The notes beneath the pieces are model-generated. The model was given only the letters and a program-made list of their open reading frames with translations. It ran no database searches and had not been told where the DNA came from. The position numbers and the translations under genes are program-made. A stretch of 64,000 bases of DNA from Microbacterium sp. SORGH_AS_1204 (GTDB taxonomy: Bacteria > Actinomycetota > Actinomycetes > Actinomycetales > Microbacteriaceae), in assembly GCF_030818935.1 (NCBI RefSeq), contig NZ_JAUTBD010000001.1, positions 1,302,001 to 1,366,000 on the forward strand, written 5' to 3'. Shown here piece after piece: positions 36,696-46,791 of this stretch; position 1 is the stretch's first letter; each line of letters opens with the position of its first letter.

Positions 36696-37874
36696 TCAGG
36701 GCATCGACGCCTTCTGGGCCAGAATGCGCACCACCGCGGCATCCACCTTCTCGGCGAACGCCGGGTCGGCCTGGGCGCGCGAGCGCACGGCATCCCGCAT
36801 CTCGGGATAGACCGACGGGTCGGCCGACACCAGCAGCAGGTCGACCCCCGCGTCGACGGCCCGCGTCGCGCGCTCGCCGGGGGAGTACTCCTCGACCTGG
36901 TCGGCGGCCGAGAGGTCATCGCACGTCACGACCCCGTCGAAGCCGAGGGTGTCACGCAGCACGCCGACGACCGCGGGCGAGAACGCCGCGGGCACACCGG
37001 GGTCGATCAGCGCGTAATCGGCCGTCGAGAGCATCACCACCGCCGGGCCCTGCGGCAGCACCGTGGAGTACACGCCCACGTCGGGTCCGTCGGCGGTGAC
37101 GACGTCGTCGGTCACCCCGGTGGAGTAGTCGGTGTTGTCGTCGACGTGACCCAGCCCCGGGAAGTGCTTGAACGTCGGCAGCACGCCGCCGTCGCGCATC
37201 CCGGCGGCGAACGCCCCGGACTTCACGGCGACCGTGGCGGCGTCATAGCCGTACTCCCGCCCGAGCGCCCCGATCGGGGGGTTGGATGCCGCGAACTCGG
37301 GGCTCGTGACGATGTCGGCCACCGGCGCGAGATTCATCGTCACTCCGGCCTGCGCGAGCTGACCGGCCCACGACGCCGCGCTCGCGCGCAGAGCGCCGTC
37401 GTCCTGCGCCGATTGTTCGAGCGCAGACGGGATGTCGTCGAATCCGGGACCCGACAGCACCTGCACGGTGCCGCCCTCCTGGTCGGTGGCGACCCACAGC
37501 TCGGGTGAGCCCGCGCCGACGGCGGCGGTGAACTGGCCGACGAGTCCGGCGATCGCTTGCGTGCCGGCATCCGAGCGTCCGTGCAAGAAGATGCCGCCGA
37601 TGTGGTCGTCGGTCACGGCGGCGAGCGTGGTCGGGTCGGCGCCGTCGACCGAGGTGCCGACCATGAACATCTGCCCGACCTTGTCGTCGAGGCCCATGCC
37701 CGCCAACGGATCGGGCGTCGGAGTGGGGGTGGGGCTGGGTGTCGGCGTCGGCGAAGCCGCCGCCGATGACGACGGCGGGGGCGCGGGAGTCGGCGCGCAC
37801 GCGGTGAGCGCCAGCGCCGCGAGCAGCAGGGCGGCCGGGCGCACGAGACTCTTCACCCCTCGATCGTCGCTCAT
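36696..37874 (-). CDS. glycoside hydrolase family 3 lipoprotein (NagZ-like beta-N-acetylglucosaminidase)
   Basis: 392 residues. Signal peptide with lipobox ALTAC, a Pro/Thr/Ser repeat spacer, then the GH3 barrel: KVGQMFMVGTSV, ELWVATDQEGGTVQVL, the KHFPGLGH motif (about residue 235) and the nucleophile Asp in VVTCDDLSA (about 317). The KHFPGHG-type motif points to NagZ-like enzymes acting on peptidoglycan fragments. Here the second His/Asp site reads GLGHVDDNTDYS, so the specificity is uncertain. ATG at 37874 is used; GTG at 37856 would give a more typical signal peptide. Confidence 0.85.
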   Translation of the reverse strand: MSDDRGVKSLVRPAALLLAALALTACAPTPAPPPSSSAAASPTPTPSPTPTPTPDPLAGMGLDDKVGQMFMVGTSVDGADPTTLAAVTDDHIGGIFLHGRSDAGTQAIAGLVGQFTAAVGAGSPELWVATDQEGGTVQVLSGPGFDDIPSALEQSAQDDGALRASAASWAGQLAQAGVTMNLAPVADIVTSPEFAASNPPIGALGREYGYDAATVAVKSGAFAAGMRDGGVLPTFKHFPGLGHVDDNTDYSTGVTDDVVTADGPDVGVYSTVLPQGPAVVMLSTADYALIDPGVPAAFSPAVVGVLRDTLGFDGVVTCDDLSAADQVEEYSPGERATRAVDAGVDLLLVSADPSVYPEMRDAVRSRAQADPAFAEKVDAAVVRILAQKASMP

Positions 37875-38002
37875 GATCCTGAGCGCTCCGAGCGTCTTGA
37901 CTCTGCCGCAGCGTCGACCGGCAGGGCGGATGCCAGGGACGAACAGCTCATCGCCGAGGTCGCCCGCGCGGTGAGCGCGCCGCCGCCCGACCTCGCCGGA
38001 AC

Positions 38003-39256
38003 TCAGCCGAGGCCGGCGGAGCAGGTCGCTTGGCCCGCTTTGCTGCCGTTGATGTTCTCGGGCAGCTCGACCGTTCCGGGCGTCGCGCTCGGCGCGGGAG
38101 TGGTGTCGGCGTCCGGGGTGGGTGTGTTCTCGTCGGGGGCCGGCGCGCTCGGCTCCGGGCTGGGTGCCGACGGGTCGGCCACCACGCCGCGCCCCGCATC
38201 GCCGGTGACGACGAGGGGTGCGTTGTCGTTCAGCGCCTGCCAGAGGATGCCAGCCGAGTACTCGTCGGGGATGACGTGGTTGCTGTTGTCGGGATCGTCG
38301 AGCACCGGCATCTGCACGAACGTGATGTCGTCGAACGGGACGTCTTTCAGCGTGTACGCGAGCTGCGCGATGCGCACCGGGTCGGCCAGACTCTCGCTCG
38401 GTTGGATGTTGCGCACGGCCGTGCTGGCGAGGTTCAGCAGGGTACCGGGGTTGCTGAGGACCTCGTCGCTTCGGAGCTTGGTCATCAGGCGCGACAGGTA
38501 TTGCTGCTGGTTGCCGATGCGCGCGATGTCGCTCTGGTCGCCGATGCCCTTTCGGGTGCGCAGGAACGCCAGGGCGTCGAAGCCCTGTACCGTCCGAGGA
38601 CCCGCCTCCCACGAGATCCCGGCATCCGGGTCGTCGATGCCGTCGCCGCCGATGCAGACCTCCACCCCGCCGATCGCGTCGGTGATGTTGACGACGTTGC
38701 CGAAGCTCACCTTGGCCGCGAACGGGATGCTCTGACCGCTGAGCTGCGAGACCGTGTCGGCCACGCACGACAGGCCGCCGGCCTCGTAGGCGGTGTTGAT
38801 CGACGCTTTCCAGGCGCCCGGGAAGACGGTGCCGTCTTCGCTCGTGCACTCGGGGATCTCGACCTGCAGGTCGCGGGGGAACGACACCACGCTCACGCGC
38901 CGCGGGTTCGCCGACACGTGCACGAGCATGTTGACGTCGTTGCGCGTGCCGGCGTTCTCGGGGTCGGTGCAGCGCTCACCGAATGCCGATGACACCACGT
39001 CGTCGCACTCGTCGGTGCCGACGACGAGCACGGCGAACGGCTCGTCGTAGGTGCTCAGCGCGGGCGGCGCCGACGGGGTGTCCTTGAGCGGAACGGCCGC
39101 CTCTTTGAGCGTCTGCGTCAGAGACAACGCGTAGAAACCGCCGACGGCGACGGCGGCGACCACGGCCACGATGACACCGATGGCCAGCAGCTTCGCACCC
39201 CGGCGCCACGCCGAGACGGGCGGGCGATGCGCGTGACGGGCGGGAGGAGGCGTCAT
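38003..39256 (-). CDS. LytR-CpsA-Psr (LCP) family wall glycopolymer ligase
   Basis: 417 residues. A cytoplasmic basic start, one membrane helix (LLAIGVIVAVVAAVAVGGFYALSL), then the LCP domain: VLVVGTDECDD, RNDVNMLVHV, VSFPRDLQVEIP (phosphate-binding Arg), ITDAIGGVEVCI and FLRTRKG. The C-terminal tail is Pro/Ser/Thr-rich. LCP enzymes attach wall glycopolymers to peptidoglycan. Two Cys pairs suggest disulfides. ATG at 39256 is six bases from TTGACT. Adjacent, same-strand GH3 lipoprotein supports an envelope role. Confidence 0.92.
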   Translation of the reverse strand: MTPPPARHAHRPPVSAWRRGAKLLAIGVIVAVVAAVAVGGFYALSLTQTLKEAAVPLKDTPSAPPALSTYDEPFAVLVVGTDECDDVVSSAFGERCTDPENAGTRNDVNMLVHVSANPRRVSVVSFPRDLQVEIPECTSEDGTVFPGAWKASINTAYEAGGLSCVADTVSQLSGQSIPFAAKVSFGNVVNITDAIGGVEVCIGGDGIDDPDAGISWEAGPRTVQGFDALAFLRTRKGIGDQSDIARIGNQQQYLSRLMTKLRSDEVLSNPGTLLNLASTAVRNIQPSESLADPVRIAQLAYTLKDVPFDDITFVQMPVLDDPDNSNHVIPDEYSAGILWQALNDNAPLVVTGDAGRGVVADPSAPSPEPSAPAPDENTPTPDADTTPAPSATPGTVELPENINGSKAGQATCSAGLG

Positions 39257-39301
39257 GTCGCCAGTCAACCATGCACCGCCCGCCGCGTCACGGACGCCAC
39301 G

Positions 39302-39332
39302 GTGGGACGGTCGCCACCGGCGACCGCCCCAC
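39302..39332 (-). terminator. terminator of the hydantoin/pyrimidine-type operon
   Basis: A 14-bp stem with one mismatch, arms 39302-39315 and 39319-39332, loop ACC, placed 12 bases past the stop of the solute-binding protein gene. Confidence 0.75.
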
Positions 39333-39344
39333 CGGACGACGGGC

Positions 39345-40517
39345 TTACTTGCCGCCCTCGGTGAGCGTCACCTCGATCGGCGTGTAGTCGCCGTCGACGG
39401 TGACCCCCTCGTCTTTCAGCTCGCTGAGCGCGGACTCGATGTAGTCGTTCGAGTACGCCGAGTCGGCGGGCTCGGTGGTGATGAGGTTGAGGCCGTCCTG
39501 GTTGACGGCCTTCAGGGCGCCCTCGACCGTCTTGTCCCATGCAGCGGAGTCGATCATGCCGAACTCGCCACCGGTCCAGATGAGCTTGTTGACCTCGTTC
39601 ATCTGCCACAGCTGGTGCGTGGGGCCGACGGGGAACGCGTCGACGCCCGGAGCGGTCGCGGCGGCGTAGGTGATCTCGGCCGCTTCGGTGGGGTTGTCGC
39701 GGGCGAAGACCCAGCCCTTCACGACGGCCTTGAGGAAGCGCTTGGCGGCGTCGGCGTACGCCGGGTCGTCGGCCAGGCGCTGCGTGTCGGCCCAGATGGC
39801 ATCCTGCAGCATCGCGCCCGCGGTGTCCTCGTACGAGATGATGTCGACGTCGGCCTCGGTGTAGAGCTGGCCGGTGGCGGGGTTGACCGTCTCGAACAGC
39901 TGCGCGAGCTCGTTGTAGGTCATCGCCTGCGCGGCATCCACGTCACGGTCGAGCAGGGCGTTCATCGAGAAGTCCTGCGTGGTGATCTGCACCGTGGAGG
40001 CGTCGAGGCCCTTGTCGGCCATCGCGGCGAAGATCTCCCACTCGTTGCCGAAGCCCCACGAGCCGATGCGCTTGCCCTCGAAGTCGTCGACGCCGGTGAT
40101 GTTCGAGTCCTTCCACGACACCTGGGTCGTGCCCGACTTCTGGAACACCTGGGCGATGTCGGTGAGTTCGACGCCCTGGTTCTCGAGCGTGCCGAGCACC
40201 TTGGGCACCCAGGCGACGGCGAAGTCGACATCGCCGGCGACGAGGGCGTCCTGCGGCACGATGTCGCCGCCCGAGGGCAGCACCTCCACGTCGTCGAAGC
40301 CCTCTTCCTGGAAGTAGCCCTGGTCGAGGGCGACGTAGTAGCCGGCGAACTGCGCCTGCGGAAGCCACTGCAGCTGCAGCTTCACGGAGGTGAGAGGAGT
40401 GAAGTCTTCGTCGGATGCCGCGGTGTCGGAGCCGCCGCCCGAGCAGGCGGAGAGGGTGAGGGCAGCGATCGCGACTCCCGTGATCGCACCGAGGGTGCGA
40501 CGGGTGCTGTGTCTCAT
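39345..40517 (-). CDS. NMT1/THI5-like ABC transporter substrate-binding lipoprotein
   Basis: 390 residues. Lipobox TLSAC near residue 25, then an NMT1/THI5 fold: VKLQLQWLPQAQFAGYYVALDQGYF at the front, GGDIVPQDALVAGDVDFAVAW, and FEGKRIGSWGFGNEWE. Relatives bind thiamine pyrimidine precursors (ThiY), riboflavin (RibY) or sulfonates. The last gene of an operon with a cyclic-amide hydrolase and a nitrilase-family enzyme, so I infer a pyrimidine- or hydantoin-like ligand. No TPP riboswitch is seen. Confidence 0.88.
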   Translation of the reverse strand: MRHSTRRTLGAITGVAIAALTLSACSGGGSDTAASDEDFTPLTSVKLQLQWLPQAQFAGYYVALDQGYFQEEGFDDVEVLPSGGDIVPQDALVAGDVDFAVAWVPKVLGTLENQGVELTDIAQVFQKSGTTQVSWKDSNITGVDDFEGKRIGSWGFGNEWEIFAAMADKGLDASTVQITTQDFSMNALLDRDVDAAQAMTYNELAQLFETVNPATGQLYTEADVDIISYEDTAGAMLQDAIWADTQRLADDPAYADAAKRFLKAVVKGWVFARDNPTEAAEITYAAATAPGVDAFPVGPTHQLWQMNEVNKLIWTGGEFGMIDSAAWDKTVEGALKAVNQDGLNLITTEPADSAYSNDYIESALSELKDEGVTVDGDYTPIEVTLTEGGK

Positions 40518-40572
40518 GGGTGGTCCTTCCGGTTCTGGTGGAGCAGGTGTCGGGTGGAGCAGGCTGTGAGGT

Positions 40573-41349
40573 CTAGGGGCGCAGGGCGCCGAGGCGGCGC
40601 GCGACGAGTCGCTCGAGCAGGGCGGTGACGACGAAGAAGATCAGGCCGATGGCGATGCCTCCGCCCACGAACGCCCACGCGAGGGCCGCACGCCCCGATT
40701 TGGCGTAGGTGGCGATTGCGGTGCCGATGCCGTCGGCAGGGCCGCCGAAGTACTCGGCGACGAGGGCGGAGATGACGGCGAGAGATGCCGCGACCCGCAC
40801 GCCCGTGAGCAGGTACGGCAGCGCGACGGGCAGCGTCAGGCGCCAGAACGTCTGACCGCTCGTCGCGGCCGTGGCCCGGAACAGATCGCGTTGCACCGGG
40901 CGGGTCTGCCGGAGCCCGCGGAGGGTATTGACGAACACGGGCACGAACGCGGCGATCCCAGCTACGGCTTGACGGCCGAACTGGCTCGACGCGCCGAACA
41001 TCGTGTTGAGGATGGGGGTGAGGGCGACGATCGGCACCACCGCGAGGGCGGCGACGAGCGGCGCGGTCATCCCATCGACAGGGCGCCAGGTCGCCGCCAG
41101 CGCGGCGAGCAGCACCGCGATGACGGTGCCCGCGAGAAGACCCACGAGCGCGTTGGTGCCCGTGACCCCCGCGGCCTCCCACACCAGAGGGAAGCGCTCG
41201 ACCAGCTCGGTCGCCACGGCCACCGGATCGGGCAGCATGCGCGGGGCGCTGCCCGAGGCGACGAAGGCGTACCAGGCGAGCAGGCCCGCGAGGCCGACGA
41301 CGACGGGGGCGACCAGGCGCGCCCAGGCGGGAAGGCGAACGGCGTTCAT
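40573..41349 (-). CDS. ABC transporter permease (SsuC/ThiX-like)
   Basis: 258 residues, about six helices with the BPD_transp_1 EAA-type loop (FRATAATSGQTFWRLTLPVALPYLLTGVRV). It belongs with the second permease at 42391 and the ATPase at 41594, giving a heterodimeric channel. ATG at 41349 overlaps the stop of the small ORF before it (ATGA), so all are translated in series. Confidence 0.9.
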   Translation of the reverse strand: MNAVRLPAWARLVAPVVVGLAGLLAWYAFVASGSAPRMLPDPVAVATELVERFPLVWEAAGVTGTNALVGLLAGTVIAVLLAALAATWRPVDGMTAPLVAALAVVPIVALTPILNTMFGASSQFGRQAVAGIAAFVPVFVNTLRGLRQTRPVQRDLFRATAATSGQTFWRLTLPVALPYLLTGVRVAASLAVISALVAEYFGGPADGIGTAIATYAKSGRAALAWAFVGGGIAIGLIFFVVTALLERLVARRLGALRP

Positions 41350-41593
41350 CGCGCACCTCCGGCGGTGGTGGATGCTATGGGGCGCCGGCTCACGGCATCC
41401 GGTGACACACTCACGGCGGCAACGGATGCCACGGTGTGCCGGCTCACGGCATCCGCTGTCCCGCTCCGGCCTGAGGATTCCACGGCGCGCCGGCTCACGG
41501 CATCCGGTGTTCTGGTCGCGAACGCGGATGCCGCGGCATCCCCTGCCCCGAAGTACGGCGCGGCTCCGGACGCCACGGCATCCCGCACCGCGC

Positions 41594-41597
<4 letters not shown>
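41346..41597 (-). CDS. 83-codon repeat-built ORF coupled on both sides
   Basis: Starts at 41597 inside the ATPase stop (ATGA) and ends at 41346 inside the permease start (ATGA), which is strong positional evidence that ribosomes read through it. The product is Ala/Ser/Arg-rich with no hydrophobic helix or motif. It contains three copies of DAVSRR/DAVSRH separated by 18-20 residues, encoded by repeated GGATGCCGTGAGCCGG units (about 41381-41400, 41429-41448 and 41483-41502). I know no family. It may be a coding spacer born from a repeat expansion, retained to keep coupling. Confidence 0.5.
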
Positions 41598-42390
<793 letters not shown>

Positions 42391-42394
<4 letters not shown>

Positions 42395-43365
42395 GCGGTG
42401 TCCTCCCCGCGACGGAAACGATGAAGCGCGACGCCGATGAGGGCGACCCCGCCGGCGGCGAGGAGTCCCATGACGACGGTGCCGAAGGTGGGCGCCCAGG
42501 GGGCGGCGGGATCCGACGACGCCTGCCCCGCGAGCTGGATGAGCATGCGGCCGATGCCGCCGCGCAGACCGATCGACACCTCGGCGACGACGGCGCCAAC
42601 CACGGCGGAGGCCGCGGCGAGGCGCAGGGCGGGCAGCAGGTGCGGCACGGCCGCGGGCAGCCGCAGGCGCAGGAGCGTCTGCCACCACCCGGCCGAGGTG
42701 GCGCGCATGAGGTCGAGGTGCATCGCATCCGGCGCCGAGAGCCCGCGCAGCATGCCGATCGCGACGGGGAAGAACGCCAGATACGACGCGATCAGCGCGA
42801 CCGAGAACCACGGCGGCCAGGGGAAGCCGGAACGGTCCACCTGCGTGCCGATGGCGTTGACGACCGGGGCGAACGCGATGAGCGGAACGATCTGGCTGAC
42901 GACGATCCAGGGCAGCAGGCCCGCTTCGACGAGGCGCCAGCGCTGCATCGCGATGCCCAGGAGCGAGCCGACCACCACGCCGATGAGCCAGCCGAGCGCG
43001 GCCAGGCTCAGCGTCATCCCAGCGGCTCCCGCGACCGAGACGATCAGCGGGGGCGTGTCTCCACCGCTGGTGGGGGCGAACATGCGCGCGAGCATCTCCC
43101 ACACGTGCGGCATGGCGCGGTCGTTGGTGCGGGGAAGCAGGATGACGCCCGACCCCGCCGACCCGTCGGAGCCGACGGTCAGACCGTCGGCGGGACCCAG
43201 CAGCTTGTACAGCTCCCAGACCGCAACGACCACCGCGACACCGGCCACGCCCCAGCCGACGCGGGTCGCGGTGGCGCGCCCCCGGGAGGAACGGATGCCA
43301 CGCGGCATCCGCTCCTCGGCGACGACCTCGGTCGTGGCCCCGGGCGCCAGCAGCTGGTCGGTCAC
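42391..43365 (-). CDS. ABC transporter permease (SsuC/ThiX-like), second subunit
   Basis: 324 residues: a ~35-residue cytoplasmic start, one helix, an extracytoplasmic loop (GLTVGSDGSAGSGVILLPRTNDRAMP...) and then the BPD_transp_1 domain with the coupling loop MRATSAGWWQTLLRLRLPAAVPHLLPALRLAA. It is longer than its partner by about 65 residues. Start ATG at 43365 overlaps the LLM gene stop. Confidence 0.9.
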
Positions 43366-44390
43366 CGCTTCGCCGTCACCGGGGGAGTGAGAGCGGGGAT
43401 CACGGTTTCGCCGTAGACCCGCATCGTCTCCTCCTTGTTGTCGTGCTGCAGGTAGCCAGCGAACTGGGTGACGCCGAGCGCCCGCAGCTTCTCGAGCTTG
43501 GCGATGTGCTCCTCGGCGGTGCCGAGCACGCAGAAGCGCTCGACGATCTCGTCGGGCACGAAGTCGACGTGGTCGTTGCTGCTCTTGCCGTGCGAGTTGT
43601 AGTCGTACCCCGTGCGTCCGGCGATGTAGTCGGTGAGCGCTGCGGGGACGTCCGAGCCCGTGCCGTACTTCGACACGATGTCGGCGACGTGGTTACCCAC
43701 CATCCCGCCGAACCACCGGCACTGCTCGATCATGTGCGCGCGGGACTCGGGGGTGTCGTCGCCGATGTACATGGGAGCGGCGACGCAGAAGGCGATCTCG
43801 TCGGGGTCACGGCCGACGTTCTCGGCGGCCTTGCGCACGGTCGCGATCATCCACTCCGCGATGTCGAGGTCGGCCAGCTGCAGGATGAAGCCGTCGCCGA
43901 CCTCACCGGTGAGCTTGAGCGCGAGGGGGCCGTACGCTGCGACCCACACGTCGAGCTTCGATCCGCGACTCCACGGGAACCGCAGCGTCGCACCGTTGTA
44001 CTCCACCGCGCGGGAGTTGCCGAGTTCGCGGATGACGTGGATCGACTCCCGCAGCGCCTTGAGCGTCGTGGGCCGGCCGTTGGTCACCCGCACGGCCGAG
44101 TCGCCCCGGCCGATGCCGCAGATGGTGCGGTTGCCGTACATCTCGTTGAGGGTCGCGAAGGTGGATGCCGTGACGGTCCAGTCACGGGTCGCGGGATTCG
44201 TCACGAACGGCCCCACCGTCACCCGGCGGGTGGCGGCGAGGATCGCCGAGTGGATGACGTAGGGCTCCTGCCACAGCAGGTGCGAGTCGAAGGTCCACAC
44301 GTGACTGAATCCGTGCGCCTCGGCCAGCTGCGACAGCTGGACGGTGCGCGCTGCGGGCGGGTTGGTCTGCAGGACGACGCCGAAGTCCAT
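43362..44390 (-). CDS. LLM-class flavin-/F420-dependent oxidoreductase of the hydantoinase operon
   Basis: 342 residues, luciferase-like barrel: DFGVVLQTNPPAARTVQLSQLAEAHGFSHVWTFDSHLLWQEPY, VTVGPFVTNPATRD, ICGIGRGDSAVR, LDVWVAAYGPLALKLTGEVGDGFIL. This form resembles a subfamily of LLM proteins that occurs next to dihydropyrimidinase and ABC transporters (from memory). No sequence feature separates FMN from F420. It could oxygenate or reduce the ring before hydrolysis. Ten bases separate it from the hydantoinase gene. Confidence 0.85.
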   Translation of the reverse strand: MDFGVVLQTNPPAARTVQLSQLAEAHGFSHVWTFDSHLLWQEPYVIHSAILAATRRVTVGPFVTNPATRDWTVTASTFATLNEMYGNRTICGIGRGDSAVRVTNGRPTTLKALRESIHVIRELGNSRAVEYNGATLRFPWSRGSKLDVWVAAYGPLALKLTGEVGDGFILQLADLDIAEWMIATVRKAAENVGRDPDEIAFCVAAPMYIGDDTPESRAHMIEQCRWFGGMVGNHVADIVSKYGTGSDVPAALTDYIAGRTGYDYNSHGKSSNDHVDFVPDEIVERFCVLGTAEEHIAKLEKLRALGVTQFAGYLQHDNKEETMRVYGETVIPALTPPVTAKR

Positions 44391-44400
44391 GTCGTTCCTC

Positions 44401-45837
44401 TCAGATCAGGTACTGGCTGAGGCCGCGCTTGACGAAGCGACCGTCGCCCTTGGTGCCGATGTACGAGCCGTCGTCGACGACGACCTTGCCGCGCGAGATG
44501 ACGGTGTCGACGTGCCCGTCGATCTCGTAGCCCTCCCACGCGGAGTGGTCCATGTTCATGTGATGGGTCTTCCCGACGCCGATCGAGGTGTGCCCGGCCG
44601 GGTCGTAGACGACGATGTCGGCGTCGGCGCCGGGGGCGATGACGCCCTTCTTGCCGTACATGCCGAACATGCGCGCCGGCGTCGTGCTGGTCAGCTCCAC
44701 CCAGCGCTCCAGCGTGATCTGCCCGGTGACGACGCCCTGGTACATGAGGTCCATGCGGTGTTCGACCGAACCGATGCCGTTGGGGATCGCGCGGAAGTCG
44801 CCCTGGCCGAGCGTCTTCTGGTCCTTCATGCAGAACGGGCAGTGGTCGGTCGAGACCATCTGGATGTCGTTGGTGCGCAGCGCCTGCCACATGTGGTGCT
44901 GGTGGCCCTCGTGCTTCGAGCGGAGCGGGGTGGAGCACACCCACTTCGCGCCCTCGAAGTCACCCCACTCCTCGCTCGATGCGCCGAGCTGATCTTCGAG
45001 CGAGAGGTAGAGGTATTGCGGGCACGTCTCGCCGAACACGTTCTGGCCGTTGTCGCGGGCCCACGCGAGCTGCTCGACGGCCTGTTTCGCGCTCACATGC
45101 ACGACATAGAGTGGCGCACCGGTCAGGTGCGACAGCATGATCGCCCGGTGCGTGGCCTCTTCTTCCATCTGCCAGGCGCGCGCGACGCCGTGGAAGTACG
45201 GCGAGGTCTTGCCCTTCTCGATGAGCTGCTCGGCGAGCACGTCGATGACGGGGCCGTTCTCGGCGTGCATCATCGTCAGGAGCCCCGTGTCGGCGGCGAC
45301 CTGCATCGCGCGCAGGATCTGCGCATCGTCGGCGTAGAAGACGCCCGGGTACGCCATGAACATCTTGAAGCTCGAGATGCCCTCGTCGATCAAGCCGGGC
45401 AGGGCCGCGAGCGAGTCGGCATCCACCCCTCCGACGATCTGATGGAAGCCGTAGTCGATCGCGCAGTTGCCCGCGGCGAGCTCGTGCCAGTGCGCGAGGC
45501 CGTCCTGCACGCGCTCGCCGGCGCGCTGCACCGCGAAGTCGACGATGGTCGTCGTGCCGCCCCAGGCCGCGGCGCGGGTGCCGGTCTCGAAGGTGTCGGA
45601 GGCGCTCGTGCCGCCGAAGGGCAGCTGCATGTGCGTGTGCGCGTCGATCCCGCCCGGGATGACGTACTTGCCCGTCGCGTCGATGACGGTGTCGACGGAT
45701 GCCGCGAGGTCGTGGCCCAGCAGAGTGGAGCCCGGCGCGAGGACGGCGGCGATGGTCTCGCCGTCCAGCAGCACGTCGGCGGCGGTGCGCCCGGTCGCCG
45801 AGACGACGGTTCCGCCGGTGAGCAGGGTGGTCGCCAT
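44401..45837 (-). CDS. hydA: dihydropyrimidinase / hydantoinase
   Basis: 478 residues, the usual length of the family. The binuclear zinc site is recognisable: IDAHTHM (His67, His69), the carboxylated Lys in SSFKMFMAYPG (about 157), MMHAENG, YVVHVSA and the Asp in VSTDHCPF. A substrate-binding EHRMDLMY follows. It opens 5,6-dihydropyrimidine or hydantoin rings to N-carbamoyl acids. The nitrilase-family gene 1 base upstream would then remove the carbamoyl group. Confidence 0.92.
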   Translation of the reverse strand: MATTLLTGGTVVSATGRTAADVLLDGETIAAVLAPGSTLLGHDLAASVDTVIDATGKYVIPGGIDAHTHMQLPFGGTSASDTFETGTRAAAWGGTTTIVDFAVQRAGERVQDGLAHWHELAAGNCAIDYGFHQIVGGVDADSLAALPGLIDEGISSFKMFMAYPGVFYADDAQILRAMQVAADTGLLTMMHAENGPVIDVLAEQLIEKGKTSPYFHGVARAWQMEEEATHRAIMLSHLTGAPLYVVHVSAKQAVEQLAWARDNGQNVFGETCPQYLYLSLEDQLGASSEEWGDFEGAKWVCSTPLRSKHEGHQHHMWQALRTNDIQMVSTDHCPFCMKDQKTLGQGDFRAIPNGIGSVEHRMDLMYQGVVTGQITLERWVELTSTTPARMFGMYGKKGVIAPGADADIVVYDPAGHTSIGVGKTHHMNMDHSAWEGYEIDGHVDTVISRGKVVVDDGSYIGTKGDGRFVKRGLSQYLI

Positions 45838-45838
45838 C

Positions 45839-46687
45839 TCAGGCCTCCACGATCTCGCCGTAGGTGTCGGGCCGGCGGTCGCGGTAGAACTGCCAGTCGT
45901 CGCGCATCTGCTGCACGAGGTCCATGTCGAGGTCGCGGATGAGCACCTCCTCGTGCTCCGACGAGCCGACGGCGCCGACGTGGTTGCCGCGCGGGTCGAT
46001 GACCTGGCTCGTGCCGTAGAAGGTCACGGCATCCTCGCCGTACTCGTTGTCTTCGCGGCCGACGCGATTGGGCTGCAGCACGAAGTAGCCGTTGGCCACC
46101 GCGGCGCACGGGCCCTCCACCTCCCACAGACGGTTCGACAGGCCCGGCTTGGTGGCGTTGGGGTTGAAGACCATGTGCGCGCCGTTCAGGCCCAGCTCGC
46201 GCCAGCCCTCGGGGAAGTGCCGGTCGTAGCAGATGTACATGCCGACCTTGCCGACGGCGGTGTCGAAGACGGGGTAGCCGAGGTTGCCCGGGCGGAAGTA
46301 GAACTTCTCCCAGAACTTGTCGAGGTGCGGGATGTGGTTCTTGCGGTAGCTGCCGAGCACGGTGCCGTCGGCATCGACGAGCACCGAGGTGTTGTAGTAG
46401 ACGCCGGTCTGCGCCTCTTCGTAGATGGGCAGCACGCTCACCACACCCAGCTCCTTGGCGAGGGCGGCGAAGCGCTGCACGATGGGTCCGTCGACCGGCT
46501 CGGCGTAGCGGTAGTACTTCTGGTCCTGCGTGATGCCGAAGTAGGGGCCGTAGAACAGCTCCTGGAAGCACACCACCTGGGCGCCGCCCGCGGCGGCATC
46601 CCGCGCGAACTGCTCGTGCTTGTCGAGCATCGATTCCTTGTCGCCGGTCCACGTGGTCTGCGTGATGGCTGCGCGCACGGTCGTCAT
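45839..46687 (-). CDS. nitrilase-family carbamoyl amidohydrolase (beta-ureidopropionase-like)
   Basis: 282 residues with the Glu-Lys-Cys triad: CFQELFYGPYF (Glu43), YRKNHIPH (Lys116) and YICYDRHFPE (Cys153). The HLDKFWEKFYFRPGN and PNRVGREDNEYGEDAVTFYG stretches resemble N-carbamoyl amino acid or beta-ureidopropionate hydrolases. It would release CO2 and ammonia from the hydantoinase product. First gene of the operon; ATG at 46687 has a GGGGGA upstream. Its promoter faces the MocR-type regulator gene. Confidence 0.9.
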   Translation of the reverse strand: MTTVRAAITQTTWTGDKESMLDKHEQFARDAAAGGAQVVCFQELFYGPYFGITQDQKYYRYAEPVDGPIVQRFAALAKELGVVSVLPIYEEAQTGVYYNTSVLVDADGTVLGSYRKNHIPHLDKFWEKFYFRPGNLGYPVFDTAVGKVGMYICYDRHFPEGWRELGLNGAHMVFNPNATKPGLSNRLWEVEGPCAAVANGYFVLQPNRVGREDNEYGEDAVTFYGTSQVIDPRGNHVGAVGSSEHEEVLIRDLDMDLVQQMRDDWQFYRDRRPDTYGEIVEA

Positions 46688-46743
46688 GTCTGATTCCCCC
46701 GATCTCACGGCGCCTGCCGTGTTCTGTTACTGTCACGCCTGAA

Positions 46744-46761
46744 CATTTCCCGACCATTTCC
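46744..46761. promoter_or_regulatory. direct-repeat candidate operator between the operon and its regulator
   Basis: CATTTCC (46744-46750), four bases, CATTTCC (46755-46761): an 11-bp period, one helical turn. MocR/PdxR-type regulators commonly bind direct repeats. Flanking GTCAC/GTGAC half-sites lie on either side. Confidence 0.5.
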
Positions 46762-46791
46762 ACGAGTGACACCGCCGTAAATTGGAGGCCG

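Noticed and set aside
39257..40560. TPP riboswitch near the NMT1/THI5-like transporter
   Set aside because: No THI-box sequence (CUGAGA/ACCUGA pairs) was found near either end of the operon.
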